Shown: piece after piece, positions 40,301-52,680 of the stretch
How the letters are laid out: each line of letters opens with the position of its first letter
Numbering within the stretch: position 1 is the stretch's first letter
Origin: Piper betle
Lineage: Eukaryota > Streptophyta > Magnoliopsida > Piperales > Piperaceae
Reading direction: 5' to 3'
NCBI GenBank assembly: GCA_033002965.1
Contig: JAURVB010006143.1
Location: 1 to 64,000 of the forward strand
Length of the DNA stretch: 64,000 nt
Notes under the pieces: generated by a model
Databases searched by the model: none
What the model saw: the letters and a program-made list of their open reading frames with translations, nothing else
Told to the model about the DNA's origin: nothing
Translations under genes and position numbers: made by a program

Positions 40301-41064
40301 GGTTGTCCGATCATTAGGATAATTAAATTTGCTAAAAAATAAGAAATAAAACCCTTCATCCCCGATGTTGACGGTGGCTAGGTTCTGGCCACGGCTGGCC
40401 GGCCAACTAGCTGTGGTTGAACCTAGTCGCTGACAATTCATTTAAACTTCTTTTTTTAAAAAAAGTGTTTAGTTGAATATGGTTGATGACTTTTTTTTTC
40501 TTAAATGTGCAGGTAGATCTGGTTGAACTTGGGCGACTATAAGATCTAGCCACACAACTTTTTTTTCTTTTAAAATACACGACTAGATCTGGCCACCTTT
40601 AGCTAGGTCCAACCATTGCTGGCATAACGATCAAATTTGGCTTGTGGGCAACCAGACATGACCACCAGCAATCGGATTTGACCAATGCAGCCGCGTGGCC
40701 TCCGCCGTCACCCTTGGGGGATTTATTTTTAAAAAGAATAGATATGAATCATTTTTATAACTGTACTCGTTATATTAAAGATGGGCGCAAGAAAACAATC
40801 ATCCCCTCGTCGTAGGCAGCGATGCCTCTTGTAAACAAGTCATAAATTTTGGGTAAAAAATAATAATAATTGGATAAAAAACCCGATACCCTTCGCTAAA
40901 AAAACACTACCGACAAACCCTATGGGAAGTTAGTAACTGCCGATATACGGTCGTGTGCTATGCTCCTCGTTTACATACCTTTTTTGGTCTCCTACTCGAC
41001 AGTTTTATTTACAGAATGAATACAAAGCATAGTATAAAAAAATAGAACAGCCCCTCCCCACGTT
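37307..41064. other. AT-rich intergenic DNA with repeats
   Basis: From about 37950 to 40150 the sequence is very AT-rich with no reading frame of note. An AT microsatellite lies near 39557-39574. A GC-rich island at about 40370-40730 resembles the one at 15200-15475. The last 250 bases are probably the promoter and leader of the DUF707 locus. Confidence 0.6.
40370..40730. repeat. GC-rich dispersed repeat island, copy 2
   Basis: GGATCTGG, AGATCTGG, CTAGATCTGGCC and GGCAACCAGAC-like words recur in an otherwise AT-rich region. It shares its style and several words with the island at 15200-15475. The element type is unknown. Confidence 0.4.
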
Positions 41065-42854
41065 TTGACACCACCCACTACGCAGGTAACTCCAATGACT
41101 TTGAAGCCTGACTTGACTCCCACAAAGTCTCTATACTTTTCCGCAGCTTCTGAATCTTCTTCTGTATGTGAAGATCTTATTGGAAGCACGTCTGACTGCA
41201 GGTGTTTGATGTATTATGGTTCTCTTTCTGTTATTTTATGTGTTGGGTATTATTTGAGTTTCTTACTTTATGTAGATTTTTGTTTTTGTTTTGTCGGTAA
41301 TCGGATTTTGTCTGTTTTTGTAGTATTTTTTGATTGGTATGGTTTTTGCTTGCAGATGGTTGGGAGGTTCGTGGGAGGTGAAGATGACGAGCTGTGTATG
41401 TTTGCTCTTCTCCTTACTTTCTTCTTCTTCGTTCGCCCAGTGATATTTGTTCTTGTAGGACCAGAGCTACTTCTTCCTCTTTTCTTGTACCCAAGTGTTT
41501 GTTTATGAGAAGTAATATTTACCAGGTTCAGGCTTGGTGGCTGGATAAATATAGCAAAATTTTGTCCTGTTTTTCACAAAAATTGGGATGAGTTCAGATG
41601 ACTATGGGAAAACATTCTCAAACTTGCTCATGGTAGTTAGCCTGCTGTGTAGATCCTCGTAATTTTGGACACTTATGGAGTACCTTTGGTATTTGAGTAA
41701 AGATATGTAGTAGTTTCTTTTCTTTTGTTTCGATCTCAAACTGAAAACTTTTGGTGCCGCAGTGTTTACATTGATAACTAGGTATTCATTGGATTCTGAA
41801 ATATATATCGCAAATGAATACTTATGCAGGCTATTTTTAATAATCCTGAAATATAAGGTATTCGTTGGATTCTGTAACTATTTCAAATTCTTATACAAGC
41901 ATGTTCATGACATTAATATTTGGGTATAGATTTGTTTTACTCCCTTTGTGAATTAATGAGTTCTACAACTCTGTTTCAAACTCATGAGTCTGATTTTTCT
42001 TGCGGTCCTAATTATATGGTATTTGCTTCATACTGAAACGCTGATTTATTGATGATTTTATATGCGTTTTTTTGTGACTTATTCATGTTCTGCACGTGAT
42101 TGGGAACATCAATTAAATGGAATAACTGCATAGTATTGTCCAGCAGGGCCAAGATAGTGTCTACTGAAACCATTCCCTCTGTTAACAAATAGAATTACAG
42201 GTTGAAAAGTCTATATGGACAACCATGATGTAGTATAGTTTTGATTCAAGGCTTGCAATCCTGGGTATCAACCCTGTCTCCTACTGTTGAAGAAGAGAAT
42301 ATATTAAGAAATATTGGAATTTCAGCCATCTCTTTCTCTATAAGTAATATGAGTAGAACATCTATGAAGCTTGCAGATTTATGTTTAAGTATTTGACTTT
42401 GGTCTTAGCGTATAGATTACACCATAAATAAAGAAAATACTATTTTATGTTGCAGATACATCTGTGAGTTTATGACAGTTGCAATTAGTTTGTTTGCTTG
42501 GGAAAAAAATCATTTTGTTTGTTTTACTTTATTTTATTTTTTGTCTAAATGCAAACAACACTATGGAACTTCTAGTCTGTCAATCTCAACAAAACCCTGA
42601 TACCTTCTTAAGATTTGGAAATTTTGTGCCCCCCTTAGAGGGCCAATATCTCGCTGAAATTGCTCAGCTTGATTCTGTCTAGTGTGTTTCTAGCTGTTTG
42701 TAGTGTTAAAGTGTGTTTATTTTTCTTTTTCTCGAAAATAATGGGTGATATTAAGTTATAAACACTGAACATAGCCAGTAGTCGAAAACCTTTCATTATT
42801 CTTAAATATGATTGCAAAATATTTGTCATGCAGATTGCTCTATTTGCAGATCCG
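41065..42854 (+). other. Probable spliced leader of DUF707 gene, or a short separate gene
   Basis: A stretch at 41095-41201 reads MTLKPDLTPTKSLYFSAASE to STSDC and ends at a good donor (CTGCAG before GTGTTTG). An acceptor at 41355 (TTGCAG) opens a second exon ending near a GTATGT donor at about 41395; joined in phase it adds RWLGGSWEVKMTSC. A further acceptor lies near 41440. These could be 5' leader exons with an upstream reading frame of the DUF707 gene, or a small gene of its own. No family is recognised. Confidence 0.35.
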
Positions 42855-45800
42855 ATGTCTAAAAGACCATGTTTTTGCAATATCATCCCTGTTGCTCTCC
42901 TGCTTTGTCTCGTTATCTTTGTTGGATGTACATATATAACCCCTGATTACAAAGAGGTTTGATTTTGTTTCAACATTTTAATTAACTAAGAGGGTGATCT
43001 TTTAGACCAAGTAAACGTTTTTTTTGGGCACATACTATTTTCATTTCTTCCTTAATTTTATGTAGAGAGTAAGAAGTTGGCCTGTGTCAAAATCAATGGA
43101 ATGGCTTCAATCTCATGGGTGCAAGGTTCTCTTCGTTTTGCATTCCTGATCTGCTACTATTTGAGTTGCTGAACTTACAACTTGGATAGGGATCATGTTA
43201 CTTCCTGTACATTATAGGAACAGTGCAGGCCTCCTGGGAGTGAACCTTTGCCAAGAGGTATAATTAGTACATCTTCCAACTTGGAGATGCGACCTTTATG
43301 GGGTTTTCCTGAGAAGAAGGTAAACTAGAATATTAGATCTTAAAGATTATTCCCCCCTATATTTGCATGAGGTTTACACTTAAACATTGGATGAAAAGAT
43401 TACAAGACCTTCAAAGAGCTTGCTGGCAATTGCAGTTGGAATAAAGCAAAAAGTTGTTGTTGACTCGATCATCAAAAAGGTTGGAATTGTTGTGAGGTTT
43501 TTATTTAACTAGCTAGCGGGGAAAGAGAAATTTTGTAAAAATTATGATCATTTTTTTTTGGCTTATCATTAGTTTTCTTCAAGTGCTTTCACTATAATGT
43601 TGTTCCACTATGATGGAAACGTCGGTGGATGGAAAGATCTTAGCTGGAGTGGCAGTGCTCTTCATGTCTCAGCCATTAATCAAACAAAATGGTGAAAATA
43701 TCTTATGGTTTTATATGGCTAATACGTTCAACATATGCCAAGGTTTTATAAGCACACCAACTTATGAAGATATGAATACTTTTGCTATAGGTGGTTTGCT
43801 AAGCGCTTCTTACACCCAGACATAGTTGCTGAGTACAGTCACATTTTTTTATGGGATGAAGACATTGGTGTTGAGCATTTTAATCCACAAAGGTAGGTTC
43901 AGAATTTCGCATTCTCCCTTGTAGTGTAATGATATACAATGTCACATTCTTCTTATAATAAAATTTGCTTAGATAATTGATGCCTGGATCAGTAGTGAAG
44001 ATGATGATAATAGCTCAGCATTAGAAGTCAGTTTAAAATGGAAATGGCATCTACTTTTGTAACAATCTTATTTGCAATTTTGTACTTACCATTTTTTTTT
44101 AATTTCTTGTTGTGAACAATTACCTAAAGTAATCTTCTAGTATGCTTGACTGATCCAACTTCTAGCTGTAAATGAGTGCATCACATGGCAAGGACTATTT
44201 CAATCTTAAAACAATTGCTAGTACAGGCGCCAGACTGATGTATCTGGTTGTTTGAGTTGATTTTATCAGTTTGAAACTGATCTTGGATCAGTGACACGGA
44301 GCTGATATTGTTCTAGTACCTGTGATACATTAATTTGATGATTTCCAAATTGAAATTTAAGGGTCATCACTGCTGGATATTGGATTTTTAACCATTTTGA
44401 TGACCTTTCCTTGTCTATAAGCCTAGTCACTTTAGGAGCGCAGTTTTGAAGTGTTGTCATCTACCATTTTCAGATACCTTTCCATTGTTGAAGATGAAGG
44501 TTTAGAGATATCCCAGCCTGCGCTGGATCCCACAAAGTCACGGGTGCATCATCAAATTACAGCAAGAGGGAGGAGGTCCAGGGTCCATAGGTCTAGTTGG
44601 TTCTCCTTTTTCTTGAAGATAACAATATTATTTGAAAAGAGAGGAGAAAATTCAGAAATTGTTTTTTATCTGTATTTAATAAATAATAAAAAAGCTTACT
44701 TAAGAATTGTAAAAGTTTGCCTATGGACTTATTGTTTATAGTGATGTTGACCATGTCTTTTCTCAAATACTGTAGGCCTAATATATGTTGAGTTTTCAAA
44801 AGTCCAATATATGTTGGCTGTGCAGAAAATGGCATGATACGCAAGAAACTGATTCATTTTAGTGATGCTACTTTTTTTTATTGAGTCAACCAATTATGAA
44901 ATGGTTGGAGTTTAGTTAATGATATGATTATTTCTGCAGAAGGACTTACAAGTATGATGGTGGTCAGAAGTGTTTGGAGAATAGCACCGCTCCTCCATGT
45001 ACAGGGTGAGCTTTTCTTTTTCACCTTGATGTTCTCCAAAACTTTGCTTCGTCCTTAAAGTGCAAGATAGGGATGTTTTATTTTCGTTAAGGCATTTAAT
45101 TGCTTAAAGATAAGGGTGAGTGTATTTTACTCAGTGATTGGCTATTAGCAGTATTTTACTTTAGCATGTTTGTATATGTTTGTGTATCCATTTTTGTACA
45201 TTGACTAATATTTGATCCTAAGGTTTTGGGAATGTAAAATTTTGTTATTAGCTTTTTTGGTGTAGGTGGGTGGAGATGATGGCTCCTGTGTTCTCTAGAG
45301 CAGCCTGGCGATGTGCATGGTACATGATACAGGTGTGCATATATATTTTTTGCGTTCTGACAGAGACTTCCGAATTATACATTGTTATCAAACTGTGCGG
45401 TTTCCTTCTAGAATGATTTGATCCATGCGTGGGGCTTGGATATGAAGCTTGGCTATTGCGCTCAGGTGAGAGCTTGGTCTGTTTTTAGTTGGGATTAAAC
45501 ATATCAATTCTTCGTTTTGATATGTTTCTAACCGTTACTATGTGTAGGGTGACCGAAGCAAGAATGTGGGTGTGGTGGATAGTGAGTACATTTCTCATCT
45601 TGGGATCCCTACACTTGGGGTTCCTAAGAACACCAAGGTAAATTTAATTCATTCACAAAATTGTTGAGTAAAAAGAAAAAGAATGTTTCAGTCTCTTGAA
45701 CGGAGAGAGTGAATACATAATCTTAGGACTTGCATGTTTGATTAGCTATGCTATTCCTTTTTTATCATGAAAGGGGAACTCCTCAAACATCATATTTTTA

Positions 45801-46361
45801 CTGGGAAAAATACATTTAATCGTATTAGATCTGTATTTTTGACATGATATGTTGGTTTGATAATAAACTCAAAGAGTTTGGTATTAAGATGACATTTGTT
45901 TTGGAGGCATTTTAGTTCTGTCCTGTAAATTGTGAGCTTGTAGCTGATTATACTAGTTTTCAGATTATAGTTGTGAAGTAATTATTCTTTGCAAAGCAGA
46001 TGGAAGATATTTCGCCTAGTCGTTCAATCCAATCAAAACCTAGATTGAAGGCACGAAAGGATCCTCGCATTGCTGTAAGTACATAAATCACTTATTTTCC
46101 TTTGAAAGAGTGGTTGTGTGAGAAGAGGAACCGCCCACTCCAAATTTGTGTTACATTAAGCCATTATTGATAATAGAAATCATCAAATAGTTGGATAACT
46201 ATTTTTGCTCCAGTGTATAGACTAGATAATATCTCTATTCACAGGTGAGGAGGCAATCCTTTATGGAACTGGAGATCTTCAGGGAGAGATGGGAAAAGGC
46301 TGTGAGGCAGGATAAGTGCTGGGTAGATCCATATTCACAACCCTCCAATAAAACACATTAG
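42855..46361 (+). CDS. DUF707 protein (putative type II Golgi membrane protein)
   Basis: DUF707 is a plant family with a glycosyltransferase-like look but no settled reaction; some members are labelled lysine ketoglutarate reductase trans-splicing related, a name without functional support. Thirteen coding exons join in phase to 383 residues: 42855-42956, 43066-43125, 43218-43319, 43399-43479, 43573-43691, 43791-43892, 44474-44590, 44940-45005, 45266-45332, 45412-45465, 45548-45637, 46000-46074, 46245-46361. A short N-terminus is followed by one membrane anchor, NIIPVALLLCLVIFVGCTYI, so the rest should face the lumen. Landmarks are LPRGIISTSSNLEMRPLWG, LLAIAVGIKQK, FTIMLFHYDGNVGGWKDLSW, the acidic FLWDEDIGVEHFNP, LEISQPALDP, PPCTGWVEMMAPVFSR and LGYCAQGDRSKNVGVVDSEY. 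The WDED motif recalls the DxD metal site of glycosyltransferases (inference). Exon 4 has a weak acceptor. No lesion is seen. The leader probably starts near 41000. Confidence 0.92.
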
Positions 46362-46889
46362 CGTTTCAGAATAAAAAGCTTTAATGATTATACAAGCAAA
46401 GTTTACAATAAAGAAAATGTCAATCACACCAATTCCCTAAACAACATTACAAGTGAATGGAGTATCAGAAGCAGATGGACTGTCTTTAAATCGTAGTTCG
46501 TCAATTCCTTAGCTTAGCTCCTTAAGCTTTAAAATCACATTTTGTTGTTTTTTTACCTGTAATATAATAACTTTACAAGGAAGCCAATTTAAACGTTATA
46601 ACCATTCTTATATTTGTAAACAGCTACGAATAATGTAACATATCTTTGCTATTCTGAAATCTACTTTTTGTTGTTCAAAGCAGTTTTCTCAATCTACTGT
46701 TAGTTCTATACTTGGTCACATCCAAAAGAAAAAAACATCACAAAACCAAAAACAGCTTTTAGCTCTAGGAAATGCCATTTCTCAGGTCACAACTTCCTCA
46801 GTGATCCACTTTTGACTCGTTGATGGTCCGACGTTGCATATACTGGGAGACGGTGCAAAATGTTCAAGCATCTCCGAATTCTCTGTTTC
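46362..46889. other. 3' intergenic gap between DUF707 and PIN genes
   Basis: The two genes converge here. The sequence is AT-rich and should be shared between their 3' untranslated regions. Nothing else is seen. Confidence 0.7.
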
Positions 46890-49350
46890 TCAAAGGCCTA
46901 ATAGTATGTAGTACAATGTTGTGATACGCAAAGAAGCTATCATTCCAAAGATGAGCCTGCAGGTTCCACAAAAATGAATTATTGAAGCCTACTGACAAGG
47001 AGCACCCCATAGCAAATGAATTGACAAATGATAACAGAATCAAAGAGAAAAGTTTTTCCCCAACACCGAAAACATATTCGCCTCTATGTAAGCCCTTGTA
47101 AGATGTGAATATATATTTTCATGTCATTAAGTAGAAACACTGGCACTTAACCTACAAAGAAATTAAGGGGCATAAAATTAGTAGTTAGTGGATGCTTTTT
47201 GAATAATTGATCATGCATTGTATAGTGAGTGCTCTGCAAAGCTTAAATTCCAAAGCAAATTGGACTGATAGAAGTTTGGATTCCAGAACCCTATTCTTGC
47301 ACCATTAAGATCATCAAGAATCAATATATACTTACGCTGTGCTTAACATGTCTGGATGCACATCATATTCTCTGGCAAACACAAATGGAACAATTCCTTG
47401 CGGCAGAGCAGCCTGAAAGAGAAGTTGAAAGGAAACACGCTGATTAATCAGGCACATAAATCGGCGAATTTGTAGGTGTTCAACCATTAAAAATCCGACA
47501 TGTATTGGCGACACGGCTGACAATAATTGGATGGTATGTGTAATATTACCTGGACAATGGCAACTCTAATTACTTTCCCTTGAGTCCAACTGCTAAAGAG
47601 GCAATAGCCATTACAGCAGGGCCAGCTGCAAACCTTGCTATCATCCCATAAATGGCTAGCTTTGTTCCACAGGAAATGATCTTTGGTTGCAAAGCCATGA
47701 ATAAACCTGCAAATTAATTATAGTGTGGCATTTTAAATAATATTGGCTTAAAAAACATTTTGACATCAATTATGGATAGAGGTAAATATTTTCTCACGAA
47801 AACTATGTTGGGCCCTTCAGCCCCTACCCAAGCTTTAAAATTACTATTGGGTCCAATGGGCTTTTTGGGATTTGGAATAAGTGTTATGAGCATCTCTTAA
47901 TCCAAAAACTAATTAGAGAATTAAGGCTTTCCCATTAGCCTATATACAAGTCACCAACAACTTCTATACATGATGTGGGATAAACCTAACAGACTAAACA
48001 TGGCCATTCCGAGTCCAGCATTGGACAAAATTGTAACTATTTCAGACTTCTTGATCCCCCACCTAAAATTATTTTGCCACAAAGATTAATTTGGACATTC
48101 TCAAATTAGTTCAAAGAGATGAATGAATTGAAAGGAAATTAGGAAAAAATATTTCCCTTATGTCCCACTTTAAATTGCCTTGATCACACAACTACATATA
48201 AAAGTGAATATTTTGACCTGCAAATATGTATTATTTGCTCTCACTTACTAATGAATATTAACAATTTTAAGATGCCTTCTAAGGTTTTTTTTCCCAAATA
48301 GGACATGTACAAATTGTTTTTACCTCCAAGAGGCAAGTGCCCATCCCAAGCCCAAAATACTAGCATATGAGTGGGGTTTCTGATGAGCTTGTACCACACC
48401 ATCTCAAGAACTGACTTCATCATTTCTGATGAACTGACTTCATCATTTCTGATGTCACACGAGGATTACCAGCCTCCTCCATCTTCACTCCCACCTCTCT
48501 CTCTTTCTCCTCTTCCAACTTGGATTGCTACCCAAAACCTGCATATCAAATAAACTATAGTAATATGAGACTCGATTCTTCAAAACTACACCTCAAGAAT
48601 ATTAGTTTGCTAGCTAGCTGGCTGTGTATCTATGTCTTGCCTGCAAACGGACTGCACCGACAGAAATATCTCCAAATGAACTTGAATTGAAGGTGCACCT
48701 TATCATCATCATCAAGGTGTTGTTGCTGCTGCTGCTGCTACCCAGAATTAGCTGCCGGAGCTACCTTGTGACTGCAGTTGATGTGAATATTGTCGGGTTC
48801 GAGCACGTCGGCCCGACTCATCACCACGACACGGATGACATCCTCTTCGCCGTCTACAGTACCACTAGTGTTTGCGACATTAATCTGCTCCGCCTCCTTG
48901 ATCTGATTAACCACGGCCAATCTCGCGGCTCTATATTCGAACAAGAATAAGAGCAACGTGTACCAGATAATGCACTGGAGGACCAGCGTCTGCAGCATGA
49001 GCGCCTCCCTGTCGTTGCCGTACATGGACTTTAGGAGCGGGATGCCCATGACTAGAGTGTTGGGGAGGGTGGAGAGGGAGAAGAGGGTGATGAGCCAGTC
49101 GAGGTTGGCCCAGAGGGAGAGGCCGGCGAGGACGAGGAGCTTCGAGACGAAGTCGGCCGCGACGAAGAGGAGTTCCATCTGTTAGGGGTTGATCTTGGAG
49201 ATGAACTCGAAGGAGAGGAGGGAGATGGCGAAGATGGCCACGAAGCGTTGATACCGGCGCATTGGCCCGGGGTCCATAGACCAAGAACATGGTCACATAG
49301 AGAGGAACCACTGCACATAGAACACTATAGAGATCACTCGACGAGATCAT
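46890..49350 (-). pseudogene. PIN-type auxin efflux carrier, damaged
   Basis: PIN proteins export auxin across the plasma membrane or ER. The start MISSSDLYSVLCAVVPLYVT, the words LSTLPNTLVMGIPLLKSMYG and WYTLLLFLFEYRAAR, and the C-terminal exons are clearly PIN. Exons: 49350 to about 48324 (possibly with an intron in the loop), 48062-47986 (IKKSEIVTILSNAGLGMAMF), 47706-47550 ([19 protein letters not shown]), 47412-47336 ([20 protein letters not shown]), 46956-46890 (IFGMIASLRITTLYYILLGL). The central loop is short. Lesions: about 24 bases missing after FLVYG; a one-base loss soon after (GIN to FVAIFAI); TAA at 49184-49182 for an expected tyrosine; a 23-base tandem duplication at 48408-48453; one C lacking at 48373-48376; one base lacking near 47580. 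Some may be sequencing errors, but the deletion, stop and duplication are not of that kind. The C-terminal half is close to long PINs; the exact member is unclear. Confidence 0.75.
48408..48453. repeat. 23-base tandem duplication inside the PIN coding sequence
   Basis: The unit GAACTGACTTCATCATTTCT plus GAT occurs twice, back to back, with no differences (48408-48430 and 48431-48453). Because 23 is not a multiple of three, it shifts the frame just before the conserved VWYKLIRNP. Confidence 0.9.
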
Positions 49351-52300
49351 CTTTAATAATTTTGGATTTGTGTATGAGATCACTAGCTAGCTATGAGTTC
49401 TCTTAATTGATTGGGAAAATTTGGAACTCAGATTGAGAAGTATAAGTATTAGTAGCATTGCATGGGGGGTGAAGCTGCTAAGTAGCTAAGGAGTAATCAA
49501 GCATTTGGACATTGTTGCATTTGATTCTGAGCTCACTTTGAAAGTGTCCGAGGAGAGGTCGCTCGAGACACATAACTGGGTGCGTTATTCTGTCCATTAA
49601 ACTCTGCTGTCTGGTGACCATGTATGGTCTTCATCTCCGTCAATTGGCCATGTTGATGGTGGCCTTCTCTTATCATTATTTTACAGCTTTACATCAAACT
49701 TTAAAATACAACAAATTACCCTTTCCACGCCTATGCATGCATGCACAAATGTGGCATTAGGCGTAATTACACTCTTTTAAACAAACCAAAAGACTGAGAC
49801 TATTATATATAAGAAGTCTAAATTCCTACTTAAGCATGCTAGCTGCATGATCTAATATTCCATGCCCTGTGTCTCCTTATATGTATACCATGTAAATATA
49901 AATTCATTTAGATGGTTCCTCTTGAAAAATAAACCATTTATCATCTTAATAAAGGTATAGCAACTTTACTGTTAATGTGGTGCAATGGCTTTGTCATGAA
50001 CTGGCATTACATGAAAATAAAGACAGAGATGTCTCAAGGGAAGAAGGGTGATTAATGTCGGGGCATCACATTCTCCTCTTAATCTACCTCTCCTTTATTT
50101 GATGCAGCCCATTGTGGAAGTCGCAAAGAGTACTACTTTTGCTAGATTAGTTCACCTTCGTTTTTTCTCCAACTGAGTGACTTATAAGTAATTCGATCCT
50201 TCACTTTTTCAAAGATCAACAAATACATATATACCTAATTATCAGAAGTGAGTACGTACTATGGAAGCTCATTAACTAAACATACTTTTTGTTGCTTTAG
50301 GGAGGAAAATAAAACAAGGTAGAGACATGGGAAAGAGAAGTGAGGAATGGCATTCCTTGTGGGATGCAATAATATAACTTTCCCACCATATTCGGCCATG
50401 GTAAATGGGATACATTGTGAATAACTTCCAATTCCTCCCATTTGTTATGCAGATGAAACTATTATCTGATGAGTCCTAAAAATAGAAATGGGATGTTGGA
50501 TATTACTTGATCAGATGCTCTCGTTCTTTGCATTGGAACTTTTTTTTCCCAAAATTTTGCTTTGAAATAATTAACCAGTTGTATATATATGTATAATCAC
50601 GTCCATGCACTCGCGCATGGATTTGCTAATCGTGATTTGAGGGCTAGAAATTATATATGGAGATCAGTAGTATCCATGGAAGCGGTCATTATAAGAATGG
50701 TCGGCCATAGTTTGGAAATTTTTATCACAATCTATATATATATATATAGAGAGAGAGAGGATGAGCTATGGTGCACTGCACTTTCATTCAATCCACCCAA
50801 CAACCATATGATGGACCCGCTTACTCGCCCGAAGTCACGTATTCTTTGAAACGTGAAATATTTGACAAAGCATATAACCGTTTTTAATGTTTAATGACTT
50901 AAATTAAATCAATCATGGCTGTTGTTATTGGAGTTTTCTATGTAGACTAGAAAGCTAAGATCTGCAATTAATGAAAGTTTAAACTACAAATTTTAATATA
51001 TCAATGACTCAATTGTATCCTGGAATAATTTTTAGGTGCGCTAAATAATAATGCACCGGGGGGAACGTACAACAGGGATGAGAGGGCAAAATCCTTACAT
51101 GAATCTCAGTAGAAGTAGTAAGTATGATCACATATAATGAATGCTGTAAATTTATATTTCAACTAGAGTTAATTAAAAATATGAAACTTATGTTCTTTAG
51201 AAGGAAATAAATATGTCAACAATTACATGACAACATCTATTATAACCAATCCTCTTTATTAGGCATTATTAATAACTACAAGAATGTAGTTGTTACACTT
51301 TTTTAAAATTGTTTTAATGATATTCCCAGCACTCAAATTAATCTTTCCTTAAAATTTTGTTAGTAACACTCGTTGCCGTTATCCTTTGCACAATGTTCAC
51401 ATAACAGCAATAAAATATAAGATATTGACGTTCGTCAGACTCATATTATTATTATTTGTTTGTTATATAAATAAAAGGTGGTAGATATACCGACTACAGT
51501 TCAGTCGGAAGTGATATTGTCGATGTAAATGTACCTGGTTGTTTGTTTATGAATATAAAAATATACTAATTTGTATGAGCTTAAATATAGACAATAATAT
51601 AGAAAAATACAAAAAACAACAAAAATTTCGTGTTCAATTTATAGAATAAACAGCACATAAAGTTAATATATAGTCTAACGATATTGATAATAAAAATATA
51701 TTTAATTAGTTGGGGAGTAAAAATTCTCATTATAATAATCTTGGTACCAGGGCTTGCTTTTATATATTATAATTTGGTTTCGTATAGACTAAAATAAGAG
51801 GTATCCAAGAAAAATTGGATACATCTTATAAATATTGAATATCGATATAATGATATCAATGGATAGTTATATAAATAATAATACCAAATTAATATACATT
51901 ATACTTGAACTTAAAGTAATTAATCACTTTATATTATTATGTTAATCTTATTATTAATCAATTTTATGAAGTATTATTATTGATAAATTTCAAAACCCAA
52001 AATGATAACTATAATCCCATCAATAAAGAGTCCTACTCTAACAACGATAAATAGATAATACATGAGTGGCATATTTATTTCACAGCTACTGCTTTTTAAT
52101 TACCATTTTCACAGCTACAAAAAAATTACGCATCAGAGGCAGAAAAAAATTGTCATGAAAATTTTAAATGTCGTAAAAGTTTCAAGACAAATTTTTTTGG
52201 TCGTGAAAGCCCTGATTATTTATTTATTTATTTTCCGGTAGTGGAGGTGGGTACCATCTGTACTAAGCATCACTAATTAAAAATTTTCTACCCGAAAATA

Positions 52301-52431
52301 CTTGGGTCATTTCACTTCTGCTTCCAAATTAGTCAAGTTCGTGCATGTTAGCTTGCCTTTGTGACTGTCTCAATCGACTAGAAGTGAACTAATTCACTAG
52401 TGTAAAGCTTCTTCCCCGCGAACACAAAGAG

Positions 52432-52680
52432 CTAGCTATGTGCAAGGTTAATTATAAGTACCATTGTGACTGCGAATGGACTCCTAGTGGACTCCATTAT
52501 TGTGACGTTCTTCCCACGAGCCGGTGTCGGCGGAGTTGGGGAAGGGTGATGGTGGTGGAGAAGATGACAAAAGGGTCCAGTAATGGCGTTTGTGATTGCT
52601 TTAGCTCCTACAGAGGAGAAGCAAGACGAGGAAGAGAGCGTAAAAGTATTCTTCTTTAACTCATGTTGGGTAGATGCCAA
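52432..52680 (-). CDS. Possible 82-residue small protein, low confidence
   Basis: An isolated open frame sits in a patch of higher GC. It starts MASTQHELKKNTFTLSSSSC, has a Ser/Thr/His/Pro-rich middle (HLLHHHHPSPTPPTPARG) and ends in a hydrophobic stretch. No signal peptide, known motif or intron signal is seen. The plus strand of the same patch is also open in two frames, so this may be chance. No family is recognised. Confidence 0.2.
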   Translation of the reverse strand: MASTQHELKKNTFTLSSSSCFSSVGAKAITNAITGPFCHLLHHHHPSPTPPTPARGKNVTIMESTRSPFAVTMVLIINLAHS

